DNA from: Streptomyces sp. SID9727
GTDB lineage: Bacteria; Actinomycetota; Actinomycetes; Streptomycetales; Streptomycetaceae
Assembly (NCBI RefSeq): GCF_010550605.1
Contig: NZ_JAAGNI010000310.1
Span: 1-64,000 of the forward strand
DNA length: 64,000 bases
Direction of reading: 5' to 3'
Shown piece after piece: positions 58,563-64,000 of this stretch. Under the pieces are notes generated by a model. That model was not told where the DNA came from. It made no database searches and was given only the letters and a program-made list of their open reading frames with translations. The position numbers and the translations under genes are program-made. How positions within the stretch are numbered: the first letter of the stretch is position 1; the number at the start of each line of letters is the position of its first letter.

Positions 58563-58865
58563 TTGGCCCCGCACTCGCCCGAAATGACCGTCGGCGACAT
58601 CATCGACGCACTGTCCGCCTTCGACCGCGACACACCCGTCCGTCTCGCCATCAACCCCTTCTTCCCCATGGCCCACCGCCTGGGCGGCGTGGAGAAGTCG
58701 GTGGACGAGAACGGCCGGCCGGTGGTCTACATCGCCGAGTCGCCGGAGGCCGAACAGTTCGGCCCCCTACTGCCCGCCGTGGCTGTCGCCCTGGCCTGGC
58801 AGGGGCCGGTCGATGCACCCCCGCGCCGCCGACGCGGCGCGACCCGGCCCGATGACGGCCACTGA
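58563..58865 (+). CDS. Small hypothetical protein
   Basis: A 100-residue protein starting with TTG at 58563, nine bases after AGGAG. It contains MTVGDIIDALSAFDRDTPVR then LAINPFFPMAHRLGGVEKSV and YIAESPEAEQFGPL. A basic tail follows. The opening recalls small conserved actinobacterial proteins. The function is unknown. Confidence 0.62.
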   Translation: MAPHSPEMTVGDIIDALSAFDRDTPVRLAINPFFPMAHRLGGVEKSVDENGRPVVYIAESPEAEQFGPLLPAVAVALAWQGPVDAPPRRRRGATRPDDGH

Positions 58866-58892
58866 CTCACCCTCGAACCGACGGAGGCGCCC

Positions 58893-59612
58893 CTGCACCC
58901 GCACCACCCCATCTCGCCCGACCCGATGTACTGGGTCACCCCACGCCACCTTGCCGGTGACGACGGCATCCTCGCCGAGCGGATCGGCGACACACTGACC
59001 GACCTCGGCTGGCGCATGTGGCCGACCTCCCGCAACTCCCTGTTGTACGTGAGCCCCGACGGCCTACGCGGCGCCGAGTGGATCCTCGCCTCCTACCCCT
59101 TCGAGCTGGGCGGCCTCCCGGTGGCCTGGCAGATGTCGGCCCGCCCGCACCCGGACTCGGCGCTCACCGAGTGGAACGCCTACTTCACCGCCGGCGTACC
59201 GCACGAGGCACTCACCGACTACCTGCTCGCGCTCGACGCGAGCGAGAGCCCGGATGCCGGGCTCGAGAACGCCGAGGCGGTACTGGCCGCGCTCACCGCC
59301 CGCGGGTGGCTGCGCGACATGGACCGCCCGCGTACGACCGCCTCGGACCCGGGCTTCTCCACGAACGTATCGCTGGAAATGCTGCCGCCGCTCATCCACG
59401 ACGCCGACCCCCGCGATGACCTTCTGGGATGGCAGGCGTGGGCGGAGCCCGTACTCGGGGCTCCTTACCTGTGGTGTGCGAGCTTCAGCGCGAGCGCCCC
59501 GCACGAGTTGGTCGCGGCCTTCGCCTCCTCGCTCGCAGCGCCCGGCCCGGTACCGCGCCGAGCGCTCCCCGAGGGAGCCGAAGACCGGCTCACCGTCGTC
59601 CGCCGCGGATAG
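58893..59612 (+). CDS. DUF317 family protein, CTG start
   Basis: A 239-residue protein. CTG 58893, five bases after GGAGG, precedes HPHHPISPDP and MYWVTPRHLAGDDGILAERI; the ATG at 58926 has no ribosome site. The DUF317 signature continues LGWRMWPTSRNS. The first repeat ends VPHEALTDYLLALDASE and the second APHELVAAFASSLAAPGP. A double hairpin follows the stop. Confidence 0.84.
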   Translation: MHPHHPISPDPMYWVTPRHLAGDDGILAERIGDTLTDLGWRMWPTSRNSLLYVSPDGLRGAEWILASYPFELGGLPVAWQMSARPHPDSALTEWNAYFTAGVPHEALTDYLLALDASESPDAGLENAEAVLAALTARGWLRDMDRPRTTASDPGFSTNVSLEMLPPLIHDADPRDDLLGWQAWAEPVLGAPYLWCASFSASAPHELVAAFASSLAAPGPVPRRALPEGAEDRLTVVRRG

Positions 59613-59637
59613 CGGTCTGCGCATAGCCGCAGACCGC
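59612..59637 (+). terminator. Hairpin after the DUF317 gene
   Basis: GCGGTCTGCG (59612-59621) and CGCAGACCGC (59628-59637) with a six-base loop, starting on the stop codon. Confidence 0.6.
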
Positions 59638-59671
59638 GGCGGGAATCGACGGGCGTGATGCCCTTGCTCCC

Positions 59672-59718
59672 AGGCCCGGTGGTGCCGCTCTCTTCACGAG
59701 GGCGGCACCACCGGGCCT
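59672..59718 (+). terminator. Strong terminator-like hairpin
   Basis: AGGCCCGGTGGTGCCGC (59672-59688) pairs with GCGGCACCACCGGGCCT (59702-59718), a perfect 17-base stem with a 13-base loop. It closes the 58105-59612 run. Confidence 0.8.
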
Positions 59719-59774
59719 TCGCCGTACCTCGGCACCGGCAAACCTGAAGGGCCTCTGGAACCAAGATCGAGACC

Positions 59775-60866
59775 GTGCGTAGGATCACCGCCGTGGCAGC
59801 CAAAGTGATCGGCAAAGGACCCTTGCGCGGCTACCTCCTGGAGGAGGTGCTGGCCTGGCTCTTGCGCTCCAGCGGCTTCGAGGTCCTCACGGCCGACGAC
59901 GACCAGGACAAGGAGCCGTGGAAGGTCCTGAAGGAGGACAAGAACGGGCTCCTGGTCCGCGGACGCGGAGCATGGCACCAGGTGGATGCCCTCGGGCAGT
60001 TCCGGTACGTGCCGCCGTTCTCCCTGCCCGTCCGCCTGTTCGTCGAGGCAAAGTACCTGACCACTCAGCAAGTTCAGTTGCCCACGGTGCGCAACGGCCA
60101 CGGCGTCATCCACGACGTGAACGAAGGCGAAATCACCACGCTCACCGCGACAGGCAGCGGCCGACCGCGGACGCGATACCGCTACAGCTACGCAATCTTC
60201 TCCACCTCCGGCTTCAGCCCAGCAGCACAGGACTACGCCCTCGCCCACCAGATATCCCTGATCGACCTTTCCGCCCCGGACTTCGCCGTGCTGCGGAATC
60301 TCGTCAAGAACACCGCCGACGCCATTCACGCCGTGCTGGAAGCGACTCCGGCCGCCGGGAGACCGAAGGTGCGTGACCTACGGACGTATCTTCGCGGTCC
60401 TCTTCTGGACATGGACCCGGGCAACATAGACCTGCCCGAATCGATACGCGAACCCCTCGATCACCTTGCGCAGGCCCTGTACAGCCGTTCCCAGCTCGGT
60501 CTGGTCCTGGCGTTCCCTGCGGCCCCGTTCGTTCTGGGACTGGCCTCGGACGATCTGTACTCATTCGTGGATTACGCCCGTGAGCATCCGACGCACGCGG
60601 TGCGCCTTCGTCGTGTCGATCAGCCGGCGTCACATCCCGTTTGGGAACTGCGCTCTGCGGAGCACCCCGAGGCGTACGCGCTGCGGTTCGGACTACCGGA
60701 GCGGGTTGAGAAGTGGATCGTCGCGCAGGACGAAGGCATGCCCTCGCGAACCCGGTACGTCAAGCGCAGCATGCTGTCGACCATGACCTTGTACTGGATG
60801 CACGGGGAGCACGCCCAGACCTTCCAACTCCGTTACGAGCCAGGCGAACTACGCCTCGACGGCTGA
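59775..60866 (+). CDS. Mrr/PD-(D/E)xK-like nuclease domain protein
   Basis: A 363-residue protein starting with GTG at 59775. The N-terminal 110 residues have a restriction-endonuclease-like pattern: LRGYLLEEVLAWLLRSSGFE, GRGAWHQVDALGQFRY (conserved Asp) and LPVRLFVEAKYLTT (ExK). That is the Mrr-like PD-(D/E)xK core. The C-terminal half is unknown, with QLGLVLAFPAAPFVLGLASD and PVWELRSAEHPEAYALRFG. It has no methyltransferase partner nearby. It may be a stand-alone defence nuclease. The start is not firmly set. Confidence 0.72.
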   Translation: MRRITAVAAKVIGKGPLRGYLLEEVLAWLLRSSGFEVLTADDDQDKEPWKVLKEDKNGLLVRGRGAWHQVDALGQFRYVPPFSLPVRLFVEAKYLTTQQVQLPTVRNGHGVIHDVNEGEITTLTATGSGRPRTRYRYSYAIFSTSGFSPAAQDYALAHQISLIDLSAPDFAVLRNLVKNTADAIHAVLEATPAAGRPKVRDLRTYLRGPLLDMDPGNIDLPESIREPLDHLAQALYSRSQLGLVLAFPAAPFVLGLASDDLYSFVDYAREHPTHAVRLRRVDQPASHPVWELRSAEHPEAYALRFGLPERVEKWIVAQDEGMPSRTRYVKRSMLSTMTLYWMHGEHAQTFQLRYEPGELRLDG

Positions 60867-60979
60867 TTCCTCGACGCCGCGCTCGGGCTGCTTCATTCCG
60901 GCCAGCCTATGGCGAGAAATCTGGCCATGGGCGTCACGAGGCAGTGGCATTACGTCAGACTTGTTGTTGCACGGCCTGG

Positions 60980-61013
60980 GCGGCCCCTGGAACGTCGGCG
61001 TTCCAGGGGCCGC
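60980..61013. terminator. Hairpin between convergent genes
   Basis: GCGGCCCCTGGAACG (60980-60994) and CGTTCCAGGGGCCGC (60999-61013) with loop TCGG: a perfect 15-base stem with a stable tetraloop. Confidence 0.75.
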
Positions 61014-61079
61014 TCCTACGCGTGCTGCCAGCACATCGCGCAGGGATTCCCGTTCACACCTCCAAGGCCGCATGACGAA

Positions 61080-61122
61080 CCCCGGTGTCGTCCCTGCCGG
61101 GAGGGCAGGTACGACACCGGGG
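61080..61122 (-). terminator. Terminator of the lipoprotein gene
   Basis: CCCCGGTGTCGT (61080-61091) pairs with ACGACACCGGGG (61111-61122) and CCTGCC with GGCAGG inside. It lies just past the stop of the minus-strand lipoprotein gene. Confidence 0.75.
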
Positions 61123-61138
61123 CGGATGGAAGAGCGCG

Positions 61139-61825
61139 TCAGCGTGCGGTGCGCGCCTTGGTCAGCGCCTTGCTCAGGTGGGAGTCCACGAGGCCCGGTG
61201 AGCCGGAGACGAGGACCAGGATGTTGCCGGTTCGGATGGCCGTCTGCTTGACGACGCTGCGCTGACCGCCGGCGGTGAAGGTGAGCAGTTGGCTCCACTG
61301 CTCGTCGCCGAGGTCGGGCGCGGCCGACTTGGCGGTGCCCATGTCGATGACCGCGCTGCCTGACGCCACCTGGTAGGAGGGGCAGGAGAGCATCGCGTCG
61401 AAGACCTTCGAGATGCCCGTGGAGAGCTTCGCCGGGCTGTCGCTGTACAGCTCCTCGCTCACCTCGGAGCTGCTGCTGCCGGTGTAAGTGAAGGACGCCT
61501 TCGTCTTGTGGGCGAAGTCCAGACCGGCGCCGATGGCGCTGTCGCCGCCGAGCTTTTCCAGTGCCGGGCAGCCGATCACAGACAAGTCGTCGTTGCGCCG
61601 AGCGGTCTCGGGCTTGCGGGTGTAGCCCTCGCCGAGATCGCTCTCGTCGAGCAGCCGCTTGTTGAGCTGAGCGGACGACAGCGGCGCGGACGCCGTGGGC
61701 GTGCCGCCGCCCTGTTGAGCGGAGGCGGAGGAGTCGGCCGAGTCTGCGTGGCCGGCGCAGCCGGTCAGAGCGAGGGCGGCGATGACAGCACTCAGGCTGA
61801 GGGCGGTCGTGGTGGAGCGGCGCAT
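61139..61825 (-). CDS. Secreted lipoprotein
   Basis: A 228-residue protein starting with ATG at 61825. The signal RRSTTTALSLSAVIAALALT ends in a lipobox LTGC. The mature part is Ser/Ala-rich, then STGISKVFDAMLSCPSYQVA and VVKQTAIRTGNILVLVSGSP, a pattern seen in the sensor-like (PknH-type extracellular domain) lipoproteins of actinomycetes. One conserved Cys pair is probable. The role is unknown. Confidence 0.78.
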   Translation of the reverse strand: MRRSTTTALSLSAVIAALALTGCAGHADSADSSASAQQGGGTPTASAPLSSAQLNKRLLDESDLGEGYTRKPETARRNDDLSVIGCPALEKLGGDSAIGAGLDFAHKTKASFTYTGSSSSEVSEELYSDSPAKLSTGISKVFDAMLSCPSYQVASGSAVIDMGTAKSAAPDLGDEQWSQLLTFTAGGQRSVVKQTAIRTGNILVLVSGSPGLVDSHLSKALTKARTAR

Positions 61826-61921
61826 GCGGAAAACCCCTTGGTGATGCGAGACGGATGGTCTGACCGGTCGGCCCTCCGGGTGCCGACGAACGCAGGTGTG
61901 GGGGGAAGGGGTTTCGCGTCT

Positions 61922-62362
61922 TCAGTGGCCGAGGTGGCGCAGACCGTCTTCGAGGGTGGGGTGGAAGTGGTCGACCGGACCCGAGTTGCGGTTGTACCAG
62001 GCGGTGTCCAGCCGAGTCTCCTGCGTCTCGTGGCCGGCCTCGCAGCGCAGCCACACCGAGTCGTCGCGCATGTTGAACACGATCCAGTTCCGATACGCAC
62101 CGCAGTGACAGGCGTGGACTTCGCCCTCGATGACGATCGGCAGGTCCCAGCGCATCATGAAGCCCGACACGTCCTGGCGGCACGGTGCCCGGAACTCCGG
62201 CGGCAGGAAGTCGGGCACCACCGTGGCGTCGGTCGGCGCGGCCGGGGCCGGCGCGGAGACCGGGACGGGAGCCTCCGGCCACTCGGTGTGCATGGCCAGC
62301 AGCGCCTGGCCGGCACGCTGGGCTTCACGGAACTCTCGGTCCGCACGGTTGCGTCGGAACAT
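61922..62362 (-). CDS. Zinc-ribbon-like hypothetical protein
   Basis: A 146-residue protein starting with ATG at 62362. It has a basic N-terminus and a C-terminal domain GEVHACHCGAYRNWIVF and DDSVWLRCEAGHETQETRLD, with CxC and CxxGH that would hold zinc. The function is unknown. Confidence 0.68.
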   Translation of the reverse strand: MFRRNRADREFREAQRAGQALLAMHTEWPEAPVPVSAPAPAAPTDATVVPDFLPPEFRAPCRQDVSGFMMRWDLPIVIEGEVHACHCGAYRNWIVFNMRDDSVWLRCEAGHETQETRLDTAWYNRNSGPVDHFHPTLEDGLRHLGH

Positions 62363-62553
62363 GCCGTCTCCATCTCAGTCGTATCGCCTGCACGAGGAGA
62401 GTGCCGCAAGTCGCTGACCTGCTGCAACTCTAGAATTCGTGAATTCCGGCCGAGGTCTTCCGATGCCGCCTGGACGAGGCAGGCAGGGCGCAGCGCCGCA
62501 TTACATTTGCGTTGCGTCCCGTTCCGGCGGTCGCGCTGCGGCGTTGTCCAGGT
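62363..62553. other. Intergenic region with a short palindrome
   Basis: About 190 bases between divergent genes. It contains GAATTCGTGAATTC (about 62433-62446), two inverted GAATTC halves separated by GT, possibly an operator. Confidence 0.4.
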
Positions 62554-62772
62554 ATGCCCGCCACCACTCCTCCGCCCGTCGTCTCACCGCAGCTGCGAGG
62601 CTCCTACTGGATGGACTCGCCATACCTGTCGCACGGCCCTGGCTGCGCATGCGGCGGTACCCGCGAAGCGACGTCGGCGCCGGCTCGTCGTCGAGCGCCG
62701 GCCGTACGCACCGTCATGCTGTGCATCGCGGCGGCCACGGTGGCCGTCTCGGTCGTCGCCGTCCTGGTCTGA
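62554..62772 (+). CDS. Small membrane-anchored hypothetical protein
   Basis: A possible 72-residue protein starting with ATG at 62554: SPQLRGSYWMDSPYLSHGPG, then CACGG, a basic linker and a C-terminal hydrophobic helix (VMLCIAAATVAVSVVAVLV). Ends ten bases before the relaxase stop on the other strand. The ribosome site is weak, so moderate confidence. Confidence 0.5.
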   Translation: MPATTPPPVVSPQLRGSYWMDSPYLSHGPGCACGGTREATSAPARRRAPAVRTVMLCIAAATVAVSVVAVLV

Positions 62773-62781
62773 ACGCCCGCT

Positions 62782-64000
62782 TCACCGTTGGTGCTCGCGC
62801 GAGCTGTCGGTTCCCGTGCCCGGCCTGCGGGGCGACGGCGCGGTGCGGGTCCCTCCACGAGGCATGGCCGCCGTCGTGCGCTTCGGCTGGCTCGGAGGCA
62901 CTGCGGAAGCGTCAGCGGGCAGGTCCGCAATCCGTCGCAGCCGCCATACCAGGACATCACTGATCGACTCGGCGGTGTCCAACTCCCGTCGCTCGGCTGC
63001 CTCGGCCAGGAGCGCGGCCGGGTCATGCCCAGCACGCTCGACGTCGGCGAGCGTGGCGGCCAAGGCGTACCAGCCCGGCTCGGCGAGGACCTGCTCGGCC
63101 AGCTCCGGCACCGCCCGGCGCAGGTAGGTGGTCTGCTTGCGCTGCAGCGGCTGGGACAGGCTCCGGCCACGCTGGCGCATGGGCCCCAAGTACATGGGTG
63201 CGGCGGCCTGGTAGGCGGCGCGCAGGTGTTCGGCGGCCTGGCGGGCAGCAGCGGCCTGCTGGGCGTGCTCCTTCTTCCCGTGCCAGTGAGCGGCGGCGAG
63301 CACGAAGAAGATCGCCATGTCGATCAGCATGGCCGTGGTGGCGCCGGCCTCCCCGCGGCCGAGCGCGGGCCCGCCTCGGACGAGGTCGCGGGCGGCCTGG
63401 CGCAGGGCGCGGTCGTGGCCCCGTTCGGCCCGGATGTGGGAGCGGGAGGCCCGCTCGAACGCCCAGGCCGCTTCTCGCAGTTCACGGCGCGTGTGTGCGG
63501 CCGAGGTCTTGGCCAGCGCGTCGAGCACCTCGCCGTACGCGGAGATCAGAGCGGAGACCTGTCCGTCGTCGCCCTGGTCGAGGATGAGGACGGCCTGCCA
63601 GGACGCCGACGTAGCCTGGCGGCGTGCGGTCGAGGGAGTGACACGCGCCGAACGAGCCGAACGTTCCGTGGCGGGATCGTGGCCGGCGGCATCGCTGGAC
63701 CACCGTTCACGGATCCGGGGCAGGGAGAGGTCGGCGGCGAGTTTCGACCCGGGATAGAACACGGGCTTGCCGTCCTTGTTGACGTCGTCCGTGAGGGCGA
63801 CCTTGTAACCGAGGAGATCGCCGGAGGGCGCGACGCGCGTCTCGACCAGGACGCCGGCGGCGGTCAGGCGGTCGAAGAACTCCTCTTCGCTCTTGACACC
63901 GGCGACGGCGCGGCGCACCGTCTCGCGCAACTCCTCGCGAGCGGTCCGCTCCCGTCCCTGGCGTTCGGCCTTGTGGCGCTCGGCGCTGGTGGGCCTCTTC
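62782..64000 (-). CDS. Conjugative relaxase (MobA-like), C-terminal part
   Basis: The frame is open from the right edge to TGA at 62782, giving about 405 residues of the C-terminal part. It begins with RPTSAERHKAERQGRERTAR, then LRETVRRAVAGVKSEEEFFD and SGDLLGYKVALTDDVNKDGK, a segment found in actinobacterial relaxase/mobilization nucleases. A hydrophobic MLIDMAIFFVLAAAHW lies in the middle. The N-terminal nicking domain with the His motif is outside the window. It should cut and pilot the transferred strand. Confidence 0.75.
   Translation of the reverse strand, partial: KRPTSAERHKAERQGRERTAREELRETVRRAVAGVKSEEEFFDRLTAAGVLVETRVAPSGDLLGYKVALTDDVNKDGKPVFYPGSKLAADLSLPRIRERWSSDAAGHDPATERSARSARVTPSTARRQATSASWQAVLILDQGDDGQVSALISAYGEVLDALAKTSAAHTRRELREAAWAFERASRSHIRAERGHDRALRQAARDLVRGGPALGRGEAGATTAMLIDMAIFFVLAAAHWHGKKEHAQQAAAARQAAEHLRAAYQAAAPMYLGPMRQRGRSLSQPLQRKQTTYLRRAVPELAEQVLAEPGWYALAATLADVERAGHDPAALLAEAAERRELDTAESISDVLVWRLRRIADLPADASAVPPSQPKRTTAAMPRGGTRTAPSPRRPGTGTDSSREHQR

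Noticed and set aside
1-64000. CRISPR array, rRNA and tRNA genes
   Set aside because: I saw no regularly spaced direct repeats and no cloverleaf or rRNA-like stretch while reading; a dedicated tRNA and repeat search would be decisive.

Overview
The DNA is very GC-rich, its coding frames end codons almost always in G or C, and the gene families are typical of Streptomyces. It looks like an internal piece of a large conjugative element: a linear or circular plasmid, or an integrative conjugative element. No ribosomal RNA, tRNA, integrase, replication or partition gene and no telomere is visible, so these must lie outside the window if present.

Layout: bases 1-41,414 are transcribed leftwards (minus strand), 41,650-60,866 mostly rightwards, and 61,139-64,000 mostly leftwards. 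The left edge is a truncated IS5-type insertion sequence next to a broken PAPS-reductase-like gene. From 1.2 to 18 kb there is a tightly packed run of accessory genes, often with 4-base stop/start overlaps: a TrpA-like enzyme, a TraG/VirD4 coupling protein, many DUF317 proteins, a family with winged-helix-like tails, and a relaxase-like protein without catalytic histidines. From 18 to 33 kb there are a MoxR ATPase/VWA-metallopeptidase pair, an MFS transporter, a glycosyltransferase, a lipoprotein, a DpdA/TGT-like protein and more paralogous unknowns. From 33 to 41.4 kb lies a type IV secretion cluster: VirB4 C-terminal ATPase, an SCO6880-type VirB3/VirB4-N protein, VirB6-, VirB8- and VirB2-like proteins and an NlpC/P60 lytic enzyme. 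A divergent control region follows at 41.4-41.65 kb.

The rightward half carries an orphan DNA methyltransferase, a DUF4913/RelE-like pair, a DUF3631-like protein, a GNAT protein, a secreted SH3-like protein, three related small helical proteins, an HxlR regulator, an MFS exporter, an ATP-grasp ligase, more DUF317 proteins and a sortase-anchored SpaA-type surface protein. After a terminator come cargo genes (GFA family, GNAT-like, small proteins, a Mrr-like nuclease). The right edge holds the C-terminal part of the probable conjugative relaxase. Relaxase, coupling protein and T4SS would together make a single-strand-transfer conjugation machine, unlike the TraB-type transfer usual for Streptomyces plasmids.

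Two element-wide signals stand out. First, translation starts are unusual: about nineteen genes appear to start with TTG, and about eleven have CTG as the best-placed start after a Shine-Dalgarno sequence, two of them adjacent paralogues and one fixed by the TrpA active-site numbering. Two others appear to use ATC. Second, a palindrome (AATCCCCGGTT-N5-AACCGGGGATT) follows a -10-like box upstream of at least three transcription units, with degenerate copies facing both ways in the divergent region at 41.4 kb. It is a good candidate for the operator or leader hairpin of an element-wide regulon. Several paralogue families of unknown function (DUF317, a winged-helix-tail family, an 'LPGTW' family, small helical families) have been amplified within the element.
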